DNA of 64,000 bases, from NCBI RefSeq assembly GCF_026262505.1, contig NC_067203.1, positions 7,502,001-7,566,000 of the forward strand. Reading direction: 5' to 3'. Source of the stretch: Trichomonas vaginalis G3 (taxonomy: Eukaryota; Parabasalia; Trichomonadida; Trichomonadidae). Shown one piece after another: positions 48,273 to 56,657 of this stretch; within the stretch, counting starts at the first letter, position 1, and every line of letters begins with the position of its first letter. The notes under the pieces were generated by a model. It saw only the letters and a list, made by a program, of their open reading frames with translations, made no database searches and was not told where the DNA came from. The translations under genes were made by a program, and so were the position numbers.

Positions 48273-48287
48273 AAATAAATGGTTCAT

Positions 48288-49114
48288 TTACTCTGCTTGT
48301 TTGAAGTTGTCAAAATACTCTGTTATTTTTTCCTTCAGTAGCGGTAAGTCTTCTTTGAAGGTAAAAATTGTACAACCTTTAATATCATAGTGTGTTTGAG
48401 GTAACGTATCTTGAACTATTTGTTTCACATCTTCATTCGGTGTCATTGAAATCGGTAAGTTTTCGCGATAGAACCAATTTCTGTCAGATTTGTAAATCTT
48501 AGCAAGGTCGTAAAAGCTTTTGTTGTTTCTTCTGACTAAATGCAACATAACCATATCTTTATCTCTTCATTTTCCATCTCTTCAGTATAAATCATATACT
48601 TATAGTTCTTTTCCTTTCCTTTTGGTACCGAACGTGGTATTCTTTTCTGAATGTTTTTGTCTTTTGCTTCAATGACTTCATCTTTTGCATGAAGTTTCTT
48701 TTCCATCTCTTCACGTTCTTGTCTGTGAAGTTCGTCAAGAAGTCTGTAAATATACCAAGCATAACGAGGTGAAGCCCACATTGCTACGGCATTTACAAGA
48801 AGTCTATGTACATAATATCCTCTTAAATTTATTGGCAAATTTTTACGATTTTCATACGGAATCTCATTCCTCGTTTTTTCGAGGGAAGCAAACATATGAG
48901 GAAATTCTTCTAAAAGTTCTTTTGTCTGTTGGTTTTCAAACCAATGATATGCTTGCTTTGTAGAACGAAGAGCATTCAAAATACTTTGCATTTGGTACAT
49001 ATCGTCTTTGACCGAACGAATGAGACGGAGTTGTTTGTTAAACTGTATGTACTCATATTCTTCATTTATAGCTTCATGGACTATAACTGTTGTTGTGTTC
49101 TCTGTTGTTGACAT
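48288..49114 (-). pseudogene. KilA-N domain protein with C-terminal extension, frame broken near 48545
   Basis: The first frame runs from the ATG at 49114 (49112-49114) to 48536. The KilA-N core is visible as AYHWFENQQTKELLEEF, then NLRGYYVHRLLVNAVAMWAS and PRYAWYIYRLLDELH. A coiled-coil linker follows. Just after EEMENEEIK the frame stops. A one-base-shifted frame (48554-48288) carries on at the same place with MLHLVRRNNKSFYDLAKIYK. Its sense suits the C-terminal domain often fused to KilA-N proteins. KilA-N is a DNA-binding domain common in phages and large DNA viruses. Upstream sequence is shared with the genes at 49816 and 51751. Confidence 0.65.
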
Positions 49115-49180
49115 ATCTGTCTTTACATACAAAATAAAAAAATAAATAAAAATAAAAACTAACTTTATTTTTTCTGTCTT
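49115..49180 (-). promoter_or_regulatory. Shared upstream module, copy 1
   Basis: Upstream of the ATG the coding strand reads TTTTGTATGTAAAGACAGAT, preceded by runs of TTTATTTTTTTATTT and AAAATAAAGTTAGTTTT. Nearly the same ~65 bp lies before the genes at 49816 and 51751, and a partial copy near 52450-52480. Confidence 0.6.
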
Positions 49181-49205
49181 TCACAAAAGACCAAAAATAA
49201 ACGCT

Positions 49206-49816
49206 TTACATGTATTTTTCAGCAACTTCGTCAAATAATTTTATAGCTTTATCTATCTCATCTACTTCAAACGTTTCTTTACCTTTCGTGGGAGCACCAT
49301 ATATTTTCTCAAACTTTTCAAGTAGTTCTGTTTCTGCAGCTCTCATATCGTTAACGAACACAACCTTAACTCTATTGACTGTACTGTCATATCTTTGAGT
49401 TATATTATATGTTCTTCCTATCTTATATCTCTTTGTATTGAAGTCCTTCGGTTTCTGAACGATGTAAAGTAAGCTTCACTGCAACGTTCTGAGTCGAATA
49501 AACCATATGTTATGAAGTTATATCCAACAACTGGGTCTAACCATAACAAAACTATTGGTATAAGACTTTTGTCTATAAGATATGCTGTAGTTCCATAGAA
49601 TCTTACCGATATCATAAGCTCAGGATTTCTTGTCAAAATTTTCTGAGTAGAAGCAATTTTAACCCAGTCGTTTGTTTTCTTTCCAGATGGAGATATAATG
49701 TCTGACAAAGAATATTTGTTGTATTTCTTTGAGTATCTTACGTTTAAATCACCAATTCTAACCAATTTGGTGTTATTGTCTATCTTTCTAACTGTTTCAA
49801 ACTCAATGTTTGTCAT
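49206..49816 (-). pseudogene. KilA-N-like protein with T5orf172-type C-terminal domain, frame broken near 49440
   Basis: The first frame from the ATG at 49816 reads RIGDLNVRYSKKYNKYSLSD, then WVKIASTQKIL and FYGTTAYLIDKSLIPIVLLW, a KilA-N/Bro-N-like pattern. It leaves the frame near 49440. A shifted frame then continues RYKIGRTYNITQRYDSTVNR VKVVFVNDMRAAETELLEKF and GKETFEV to a TAA at 49206-49208. KIGRT-N...R and the later E-x-x-L-x-x-F are the T5orf172 (GIY-YIG related) signature. KilA-N plus T5orf172 fusions are known in phages and large DNA viruses. One base change separates the two halves. Confidence 0.6.
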
Positions 49817-49882
49817 TTCTGTTCTTACATACAAAATAAAAAAATAAATAAAAATAAAACTAACTTTATTTTTTCTGTCTTA
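49817..49882 (-). promoter_or_regulatory. Shared upstream module, copy 2
   Basis: Same layout as at 49115-49180: TTTTGTATGTAAGAACAGAA directly before the ATG, preceded by A/T runs and AAAGTTAGTTTTAT. Confidence 0.6.
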
Positions 49883-50815
49883 AGGAAATTCATGATTTTC
49901 ATAGAGTTTTGGCGACCCAGAAAAAAAAAAAAACGGTCTCGCTGTGCTTCATGATTTTCATGTGTTTTGGCGACTGGGGTTTCTTACCTACTCGCTGTTC
50001 TTCATGATTTTCATGTGTTTTAGGCAAGGCCGGTAAAATCCGGTCTAGAGAAATTTTCACGATTTCATGTGTTTTGGCGACCAGGGTTTCTTACCTACTC
50101 GCTGTTCTTCACTGTTTCCGAGGGTAGCAATCTTATGCCATTTTACTCAGATTTTTGTGCTGAATTCAGCAAAAATAATGTTTAGGGTAGAAGGTTAGAT
50201 CTAACCTCTTTTCTAACCTCTTTTCTACCCTCTTGAATTTGTCAAAACTTCTTCGTACATGTTTTGTCAAAACTTCTTCGTAAATGTTTTGTCAAGACTT
50301 CTTCGTAAATGTTTTGTCAAGACTTCTTCTTCGTAATGAGTGTAAATCAGACAAAAATATATTTTAGGGTAGAAGGTTAGATCTAACCTCTTTTCTCACC
50401 TCTTTTCTCACCTCTTTTCTACCCTCTTGAATTTTCATGATTTCATCGTACATGTTTTGTCATGATTTCATCGTACATGTTTTGTCATGATTTCATCGTA
50501 CATGTTTTGTCAAACATGAACGTAAATGTTTTGTCAAGACTTCTTCATCGTAATGAGCGTAAATCAGACAAAAATATATTTTAGGGTAGAAGGTTAGATC
50601 TAACCTCTTTTCTAACCTCTTTTCTACCCCAGTTATTTTATAAGCGTTTTACATGGTAAACGTTATTTTTTAAATTTTGTGAAAACTCAACGGTTTGACA
50701 CAAGCCCTAAAAATTATTTTACTCAGAATTTTGTTGCTGAATTCAGTAAAAATAATGTTTAGGGTAGAAGGTTAGATCTAACCTCTTTTCTAACCTGTTT
50801 TCTACCCCAGTTATT
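49883..50815. repeat. Intergenic repeat array, GGTTAGATCTAACC palindrome units (orientation A)
   Basis: Contains four copies of a unit beginning TAGGGTAGAAGGTTAGATCTAACC and followed by CTCTTTTCTAACCTCTTTTC (near 50184, 50343, 50581 and 50759). Between them are spacer repeats such as TGTTTTGTCAAGACTTCTTC and, at 49890-50110, copies of TTCATGATTTTCATGTGTTT with GGCGAC. There is no coding potential. Confidence 0.75.
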
Positions 50816-51751
50816 TTATAAGCGTTTTACATGGTAAACGTTATGAATTCGTGAGACTCTAAACAGTTTTGTAGCTTCTATTTCTTCGCTGAGGATATCG
50901 AATGTTTTAACGATACCGAAAGTTTCTTTATACTTCTTCTTGACGTCAGATAGAAGGAAATCGTCAGCAGTTGGATAGTTTTTGTTCAGAAATTCTAACA
51001 TGTCCATTTTATCTTCTGCTGGTTTTTCTGCTTCTTTCTTTAAGTCTGCATAGTCGTTTCTCATTCTTTCTATCTCTTTGACGGAGTAGTTATATTTCCT
51101 CATTGCTGCTTTACATTTAGAACATTGCGGGTTCATTTTTGCGTTATATTCTGAAACCTTACCTGCTAAAACAACTAAGGCGTCAATGGTTTTCTTTAAC
51201 TCAAAAGTTGCTGGTTTTATTTGTTCATTCCATACCTTACCTCTTCTATCTTTATCTCTTATCTGCCATACACATTCAGCAACTAACGAAACAAAGTTGT
51301 CGTAGGTCTTAAACTCCCGGGTTTTGTAAAGGTCAGAAACATTCTTATATACCATGTCGCAATCTTTGTCCATAACTTTATGGTTGCAATGAAAACCAAG
51401 GAATTCATAATTTACCTTTCGTATGAACTTCTTTATTTCTACTGAGTCAGTTGCTTTGACTTCAATTTCGTCGAATTCAGGAATAGTGAGTTTTTGTTGT
51501 TGGATTTCAGGTAGTTTAGGCAAATGGTCAATAATGTCCTGCATTTCATAAAGATACTGTTCATTTGTTTCATCTTTCGCACTACAGTTTAAATTAGATG
51601 TTAAAAGTTCTTGCTTTATCTTCTGGATTTCTGTTTCAAAAGTATATGAAGAAGGAATAAAGCTTTTCATTTCTACTAACATTGAAGTTGGGTTCATGAC
51701 TAACGAGTTTGGTGCTGTTTTTGAATTGTTGTTGTTGCCGATTGTTGACAT
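50816..51751 (-). CDS. Unknown element protein with CxxC motif (311 aa)
   Basis: From the ATG at 51751; the upstream TTG extension lies in the shared promoter module. Mostly helical. The notable features are a KxMNPQCSKCKAAM segment (a C-x2-C pair), an adjacent coiled coil (EIERMRNDYADLKKEAEKPA) and a C-terminal part that may be a small domain (PTADDFLLSDVKKKYKETFG). It shares its promoter module with the two KilA-N genes, so the three may be co-regulated. No family recognised. Palindrome arrays flank it on both sides. Confidence 0.6.
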   Translation of the reverse strand: MSTIGNNNNSKTAPNSLVMNPTSMLVEMKSFIPSSYTFETEIQKIKQELLTSNLNCSAKDETNEQYLYEMQDIIDHLPKLPEIQQQKLTIPEFDEIEVKATDSVEIKKFIRKVNYEFLGFHCNHKVMDKDCDMVYKNVSDLYKTREFKTYDNFVSLVAECVWQIRDKDRRGKVWNEQIKPATFELKKTIDALVVLAGKVSEYNAKMNPQCSKCKAAMRKYNYSVKEIERMRNDYADLKKEAEKPAEDKMDMLEFLNKNYPTADDFLLSDVKKKYKETFGIVKTFDILSEEIEATKLFRVSRIHNVYHVKRL

Positions 51752-51815
51752 TTCTGTTCTTACATACAAAAAAAAAAAATAAAAAAAATAAAACTAACTT
51801 ATTTTTTATTTCGGG
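51752..51815 (-). promoter_or_regulatory. Shared upstream module, copy 3
   Basis: TTTTGTATGTAAGAACAGAA just before the ATG, preceded by an A/T run and AAGTTAGTTTTATT, as at 49115 and 49817. Confidence 0.6.
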
Positions 51816-51819
51816 AAAA

Positions 51820-52320
51820 TTCATGACAAATTCAAGAGGGTAGAAAAGAGGTTAGAAAAGAGGTTAGATCTAACCTTCTACCCTAAATTATTATTTTTGT
51901 CTGATTTACACTCATACGAAGAAGTCTTGACAAAACATTTACGAAGAAGTCTTGACAAATTCAAGAGGTTAGAAAAGAGGTTAGAAAAGAGGTTAGATCT
52001 AACCTTCTACCCTAAATTATATTTTTGGTGTAAATTTCATGATTTTCGAGAGTTTTAGACCATGTTAGAAAAGAGGTTAGAAAAGAGGTTAGAAAAGAGG
52101 TTAGATCTAACCTTCTACCCTAAATTATATTTTTGGGTCCTTTACACTCATTACGAAGAAGTCTTGACAAAACATATACGAAGAAGTCTTGACAAAGCAT
52201 ATACGATGAAATCATGAAAATTCAAGAGGGTAGAAAAGAGGTTAGAAAACAGGTTAGATCTAACCTTCTACCCTAAATTATATTTTTTGGTCCGGGAACA
52301 AAATGAACGAGGTCAGGATG
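51820..52320. repeat. Intergenic repeat array, palindrome units (orientation B)
   Basis: Units here read GGGTAGAAAAGAGG ... GGTTAGATCTAACCTTCTACC (centres near 51868, 51998, 52107 and 52260), the inverse of the array at 50.2-50.8 kb. They are mixed with TACGAAGAAGTCTTGACAAA spacer repeats. The gene at 50816-51751 thus sits between arrays facing each other. Confidence 0.75.
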
Positions 52321-52342
52321 TATGTAAATACATTTGAATTCA

Positions 52343-52441
52343 TCATAACACCCTTTGTAAGCTCATAAAATGCTTGTTTTGAGGTCGAGCCACATTTGCT
52401 CCACCGTATTCTTTCAACCAAAACTCAAGAATTTCCTGCAT
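52343..52441 (-). pseudogene. Short gene remnant
   Basis: ATG at 52441 opens 32 codons (MQEILEFWLKEYGGANVARP). It is preceded by a partial copy of the shared promoter module, and a shifted frame continues a little further. Probably the start of a decayed gene. Confidence 0.3.
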
Positions 52442-52499
52442 GAATTTTGTATAAAACTAACTTTATTTTTTCTATCCTAAGGAAATTCATGACAAATTC

Positions 52500-52560
52500 A
52501 AGAGGGTAGAAAACAGGTTAGAAAACAGGTTAGATCTAACCTTCTACCCTAAATTATATT
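52500..52560. repeat. Single palindrome unit, orientation B
   Basis: GAGGGTAGAAAACAGG then GGTTAGATCTAACCTTCTACC, the same unit as in the neighbouring arrays, just beyond the stop of the P/Q-rich gene. Confidence 0.7.
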
Positions 52561-52893
52561 TTTTTGGTCCGGGAACAACTTTCTCTCAATAGGGGCTGTG
52601 GCATAATCTTTGCGTAAACGGTTCAGACCTTCTTCGAACTCTTGGTCTCTCTTCGATTTGGATTGAGATTGGAATTGCTGGGGTGGAGCTTGCTGGAACA
52701 ACCAAGGGTTGGGGAAGTAAGGCATAGGCAGCGGAGGGTAGTTCGGGAAGCCTTGTGGTGGGTAGTAACCTTGAGGTGGAAATTGGTAGAAATTCGGAGG
52801 TACTTGCTGGAACTGAGGTTGCTGAGGAGACTGTTGTGGTTCTTTAGGTTCCTCTGGTTTGGGAATGGACTGGGTTGGTGGGACGTGGGACAT
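52549..52893 (-). CDS. Proline/glutamine-rich small protein
   Basis: 114 residues from the ATG at 52893, chosen over an upstream GTG. Low complexity, rich in P, Q, F and Y (QFQQVPPNFYQFPPQGYYPP), with a short charged C-terminus (RDQEFEEGLNRLRKDYATAP). Such proteins occur in capsid-associated roles, but no function can be claimed. The 21-bp satellite begins just upstream of the start. Confidence 0.45.
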   Translation of the reverse strand: MSHVPPTQSIPKPEEPKEPQQSPQQPQFQQVPPNFYQFPPQGYYPPQGFPNYPPLPMPYFPNPWLFQQAPPQQFQSQSKSKRDQEFEEGLNRLRKDYATAPIERKLFPDQKNII

Positions 52894-52939
52894 TCGTTTG
52901 TGGCTTAACCGTCGGACCACAAACGATAAAAATCTCTGC

Positions 52940-53284
52940 TACTAGCAGTACTGCTACTGACAGTAGCAGTACTTTTACTGACAGTAGCAGTACTTTTACT
53001 GACAGTAGCAGTACTTTTACTGACAGTAGCAGTACTTTATCGTCGAAAACCCTCTCAAATTTTCCTTTTTACTGACAGTAGCAGTACTTTTACTGACAGT
53101 AGCAGTACTTTTACTGACAGTAGCAGTACTTTTACTGACAGTAGCAGTACTTTTACTGACAGTAGCAGTACTTTATCGTCGAAAACCCTCTCAAATTTCC
53201 TTTTACTGACATTAGCAGTACTTTTACTGACAGTAGCAGTACTTTTACTGACAGTAGCAGTACTTTTACTGACAGTAGCAGAGA
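52940..53284. repeat. 21-bp satellite, TTTTACTGACAGTAGCAGTA unit
   Basis: About fourteen tandem copies of a 21-mer (TTTACTGACAGTAGCAGTAC, plus T). They are interrupted twice by TTTATCGTCGAAAACCCTC-type segments, giving a higher-order pattern. Units contain GTAGCAGTAC, partly self-complementary with GTACTGCTAC at the left edge. Confidence 0.9.
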
Positions 53285-53300
53285 TTTTTATCGTCCAACT

Positions 53301-53480
53301 TTACAAATGTAAACTTATATCGTTCTATTTTCTTCACTAGGGTCTAACACCAAAGTAACCTTACAAATGTAAACTTATATCGTTCTATTTTCTTCACTAG
53401 GGTCTAACACCAAAGTAACCTTACAAATGTAAACTTATATCGTTCTATTTTCTTCACTAGGGTCTAACACCAAAGTAACC
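53301..53480. repeat. Three exact 60-bp tandem repeats
   Basis: The unit begins TTACAAATGTAAACTTATAT and ends ACACCAAAGTAACC. The copies at 53301, 53361 and 53421 are identical by eye. No spacer, so not CRISPR-like. Confidence 0.95.
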
Positions 53481-53520
53481 TATGTACATGAAATTTCACT
53501 GCATAAAAGGAAAAAAACCT

Positions 53521-53594
53521 GCGCGAATCGGGATTTGAACCGAGGTCTTCGACGCCTTTAACGAGGTAGCCCATACCACTGAGCTATGAGCCGC
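53521..53594 (-). pseudogene. Degenerate tRNA-like sequence
   Basis: On the minus strand there is TAGCTCAGTGGTATGGGC, a good D-arm, and GGTTCAAATCCCGA, a T-loop. The T-stem lacks one base on its 5' side. The anticodon arm pairs badly (loop around GUUAAA) and the two ends (GCGGCTC and TTCGCGC) do not form an acceptor stem. So it is a tRNA relic or mimic, not a working gene. Confidence 0.45.
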
Positions 53595-53674
53595 TTACAT
53601 ATTCACAAAAATAAATTGTTTTCATGAGTTTTCTACGATGTTAGAAAAAATGTTATTTTCTAATATCTTCACAT

Positions 53675-54536
53675 TCAATACTTTTTCAGCACTTTTCCGT
53701 AGTTATATATGAAAGACAATTCGAGATAAAAGTCATAGTACAATGGAATAATATGTTGCACACCATTTGTTGTGAACCAAACTTGAAAGTCAGAGAAACT
53801 GTTACTAGGTGGTTCGTAGAATTTAGAAGCAAAGTCATAAAAGTCCTTACCAATACATAGAAAACTATTGTTGCTTGAACTGAAACTTGCATGACACATA
53901 ACATTTTGAGGGTCAAACACGTTTCTATAAACTGTCAAATTTGCTGGTGGAAGTATAAATTTAAATGGACCATCTGGTGGTAATGGTTCGTTCTGGTTTA
54001 GTAACCGAAAGAAATTGTGCCCAAGAACGTTTGTCTACTTCCCAAAATAAAAACTGTGTATCTCTTGGAGGGTTAATTTCAATCTTTTGAAATGAAACGG
54101 TGGAGTTCATCTTGTCATATTCTAGTTTCAGATAGTATGTTCCATTTAGTAAAGAGTCGTATTTTTCTTGAAATTCCCAATAATATTTGTTCATTTGAGT
54201 TTGAAAGTCATTTAGAGTTTTCTCAAGACTTTCGTCTGAACGAACTGTAAAGATTCTCATTTCGTCAAATTTGTCTATTAGACCATCAGAACCTTTATAC
54301 TGCCCATGAAAATATACTACGAACATAAATGCGTTAGTTCTATTTGAAAACAAAACTCTTCTAAATCCTATTGCCTTTGCATCTGAAGGACTTTGAAGCC
54401 AACGAATTGGATAGTCAAACCTGTATGTTCGGGATGAAATTTCTTCATCTGATATTGTCCTACCAGCATTTGTAAAGATATAGTCTAATGGTTTTGTATC
54501 TGCTACTTTTGTTCTTTGTTTTTCAACCTGAAGCAT
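53675..54536 (-). pseudogene. Paralogue A of a duplicated element protein, frame broken near 53955
   Basis: ATG at 54536 (LQVEKQRTKVADTKPLDYIF; TYRFDYPIRWLQSPSDAKAI; GFRRVLFSNRTNAFMFVVYF), ending early at 53961. The shifted frame continues with a proline-rich link and VFDPQNVMCHASFSSSNNSF, DFQVWFTTNGVQHIIPLYYD and FYLELSFIYNY to 53675. It is clearly homologous over its full length to the protein at 59041. A beta-rich protein of ~285 residues, function unknown. The upstream TTTTTACATATATTAA before the ATG is like that before the gene at 60137. Confidence 0.6.
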
Positions 54537-54562
54537 TTAATATATGTAAAAATATATTGTTT

Positions 54563-55147
54563 TTAAAATGGTATGCCATATAGCTTCTTGAATTTGTTAA
54601 GAAGTATTTGAACGTGTTTTCCATCTGTATCTCTAGTGTTTACATAAGCATAGCCTGCCTTAGTAAAATATACTTGTAATTTCCTATAGTTTACGCCGGT
54701 ATAAAAGTAGAAAGAGTCTTGTTCTTCGCTATAGTAGTAAAACTCAAACGTATGCTCGCCATAGTCTGTAATTTCAATTGTTTCATCTTCTAGTTCGTCG
54801 ACAAATTCGAATACAATATCTCCAAATTTGCCTTTGTTCTTATTGTTTTCAGAACGAGTGACCCAACGTAAGTTTTCAAGTCTATTGTCGTTTCTTATAC
54901 GGTTTATATGGTCTACAAAAGGTAAATTGTTAGGATTCAGTATAAAATGAGTTGCAATGACAACATGTTTAAGATAGTGTTTTCCACCCATACTAACTAT
55001 AGCATATCCGTCATTCCCCTCCCATTCGCTTAAAACTCTTTTTGTCTTTTTGTTTCTGACTTCAAATGACTCACAACAGTGAATTTCATATTTCTCATCT
55101 AACAAACAAGTTTCCCAACGGTCTTCTCCAACAAACTCAGCGTACAT
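54563..55147 (-). CDS. HNH endonuclease
   Basis: 194 residues from the ATG at 55147; an upstream GTG lies in an initiator-like region (AAAAGTGAC). Residues ~20-110 are a NUMOD4/HNH_3-type unit: EIHCCESFEVRNKKTKRVLS, GYAIVSMGGKHYLKHVVIAT HFI, VDHINRIRNDNRLENLRWVT and RSENNKNKG. VDHI and N-x-x-N-LR-W are the metal/nuclease core of homing-type HNH enzymes. The C-terminal ~80 residues are unlike known domains (YYYSEEQDSFYFYTGVNYRK). It may be a freestanding homing endonuclease carried by the element. Confidence 0.8.
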   Translation of the reverse strand: MYAEFVGEDRWETCLLDEKYEIHCCESFEVRNKKTKRVLSEWEGNDGYAIVSMGGKHYLKHVVIATHFILNPNNLPFVDHINRIRNDNRLENLRWVTRSENNKNKGKFGDIVFEFVDELEDETIEITDYGEHTFEFYYYSEEQDSFYFYTGVNYRKLQVYFTKAGYAYVNTRDTDGKHVQILLNKFKKLYGIPF

Positions 55148-55189
55148 TTCAAATAAAATAAAAAATGTCACTTTTTTAAAAATAAATTT

Positions 55190-55441
55190 TTACTTCATGC
55201 AATGCTCACTAACATCGAAAGGCATGTCCATAAGACGTTCTTCTTCTAACCTCTCTAGTCTGTTTGGATAATTTGCACGTGCTGTTTCCAGATCCATTTC
55301 GTAGCGAAGACCAGCCAGTTTGTCATAGACTTTTATGGGTCTTCCCTTCCTATATTTAAATTTCTTCGAAACTCTCCAACCATATCTTTGCAACTCTGCT
55401 TTTATTCTAGCAGATTTTCTATCCATTCTATATGGGGGCAT
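55190..55441 (-). CDS. Small basic element protein (83 aa)
   Basis: ATG at 55441 follows the A/T start spacer TTTTTATTTTTATAAAA. It is strongly basic at the start (RMDRKSARIKAELQRYGWRV SKKFKYRKGRPIK), then helical with arginines. The charge suggests DNA or RNA binding, or packaging, but no family is recognised. Confidence 0.5.
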   Translation of the reverse strand: MPPYRMDRKSARIKAELQRYGWRVSKKFKYRKGRPIKVYDKLAGLRYEMDLETARANYPNRLERLEEERLMDMPFDVSEHCMK

Positions 55442-55473
55442 TTTTATAAAAATAAAAAAATGTTTTTTTTTCT

Positions 55474-55845
55474 TTACTTAACATAACCGCCTGCTGCCAT
55501 AAGTCTTTGACGCCAACCCATACCAGCTAATGAAGGTTGACTTGGTTTAGTTTGGAAACTAAACTTTGGTTTTGGTTTATCTTCAGTTTTTGGTTTTTCT
55601 TCTTCTATCGGTTTTTCTTCTTCTATCGGTTCCTTTGACTTTACCTCACCTGCAGGAACAGTTGTGTCGTCAACATCTTCATAAATATCATATGCCATTT
55701 GTTTTTGTTTTCCTTTCAACTTTTTGTGTTTGTTGTAAAGTTTAGAATATTTCGACTCTAAGTCAATGAGATGTTCTATAATGAACTGTTGGTCAGTGAA
55801 GTAAACTTTTCCATCTGTTGTCTCGAAAGCTCCTTCAGACTTCAA
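55474..55845 (-). CDS. Charged element protein lacking an ATG (123 codons)
   Basis: The frame opens at TTG (55845) with KSEGAFETTDGKVYFTDQQF, a coiled coil (LESKYSKLYNKHKKLKGKQK), a duplicated PIEEEKPIEEEKP and an end AGMGWRQRLMAAGGYVK. The first ATG lies ~50 codons in, so either the start codon was lost (ATG to TTG) or the start is internal. It follows another damaged gene. Confidence 0.4.
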   Translation of the reverse strand: MKSEGAFETTDGKVYFTDQQFIIEHLIDLESKYSKLYNKHKKLKGKQKQMAYDIYEDVDDTTVPAGEVKSKEPIEEEKPIEEEKPKTEDKPKPKFSFQTKPSQPSLAGMGWRQRLMAAGGYVK

Positions 55846-55848
55846 TAT

Positions 55849-56051
55849 TTATTTGTGAGAGTCTTTCTTTTTTGAGATACTAGCCGTTCCATTTCTATGA
55901 AAAGTGACTTTGTAGTTAGGGTTTTGTATTTCCAGACTGGCACTTTCTATTATTGAATTTTTCTCTTCATCTGTAAGTTCTTTGACAGGTTTTGACAATG
56001 GTTTGAACTTTTGTTTGTGGTGTCAAATCTACCGTCAACTTCTTCGGTCAT
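55849..56051 (-). pseudogene. Small element gene with early frame break
   Basis: The ATG at 56051 (MTEEVDGRFDTTNK) soon leaves frame. A shifted frame continues FKPLSKPVKELTDEEKNSII and ESASLEIQNPNYKVTFHRNG to a TAA at 55849. It is preceded by TTTTTTACTGAGATGAA, the same leader as the next gene (56224). Confidence 0.45.
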
Positions 56052-56098
56052 TTCATCTCAGTAAAAAATTTTAGTTTGGTTTGTTTTCAACTGGTTGT

Positions 56099-56224
56099 TT
56101 AGGGTTTTTTAAGTCGGTCTAAAACTTCCTGAGGTATAGGAAGAACTTGACAAACACGTTTGTAACTGCTGGAAGTCGACAAATCCATCTTGAAACCCAT
56201 TTGTCTCAATGCTGAATTGTTCAT
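56099..56224 (-). CDS. Small unknown ORF (41 aa)
   Basis: ATG at 56224 after the leader TTTTTTACTGAGATGAA, shared with the gene at 56051. It reads MNNSALRQMGFKMDLSTSSS and ends LDRLKKP. The shared leader is the main reason to accept it. Confidence 0.4.
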   Translation of the reverse strand: MNNSALRQMGFKMDLSTSSSYKRVCQVLPIPQEVLDRLKKP

Positions 56225-56283
56225 TTCATCTCAGTAAAAAACTTTACATTCCCCAAGTTTGAGGGGTTGCGGTTGGTTATTGT

Positions 56284-56640
56284 TTAACCCCTGTTGTGCA
56301 TGGTTATATCTCTGTTAAAGAATCTTTCACCTTGGTCCATATAGTGTCCTGCTTGGTTATAGTAGTCATTTGCTTTGTTATAATAGTTTCCTGCTTGTCT
56401 TCCTACATTGTCCATCCATCTTGAACTTTTCCTCTTGTTTCAGGATTTGGAATAAGATTTGCTGCATCTCGTGCTACATCCCAACCTTTCTGTACAGTTT
56501 GTATAATAGGTTGTGCTTTCTCTTTAAGTATACCTAATGTACTCAAAATCTTCCTTCCAACTCCAAATACACCTCTGGCTATTGTTCCACTGCGGGCAAA
56601 AATCTGGATGCAACTCCTGCTAATGCGCCAAATAAACCAT
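56284..56640 (-). pseudogene. Amphipathic glycine-rich element protein, at least two frame breaks
   Basis: The starting ATG (56640) goes out of frame at once. The three partial frames read NGLFGALAGVASRFLPA, then GTIARGVFGVGRKILSTLGI and QKGWDVARDAANLIP, then DNVGRQAGNYYNKANDYYNQ AGHY. The N-terminal pattern (GLFG..AG...R..P..G.I.RG) is like that of the intact small protein at 60137 and recalls the amphipathic, membrane-active minor proteins of adenovirus-type virions. That comparison is by pattern only. Confidence 0.4.
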
Positions 56641-56657
56641 TTCTTATGGGTTAAAAA

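Noticed and set aside
41150-49445. Programmed ribosomal frameshifting as a general explanation
   Set aside because: The shifts go in different directions, have no common slippery site and also hit the integrase four times; decay explains them better.
52940-53480. CRISPR-like array
   Set aside because: Repeats are directly tandem with no unique spacers, and the context is a eukaryotic mobile element.
53521-53594. Working tRNA gene
   Set aside because: D-arm and T-loop look right, but the acceptor ends do not pair, the T-stem lacks a base and the anticodon stem is poor.
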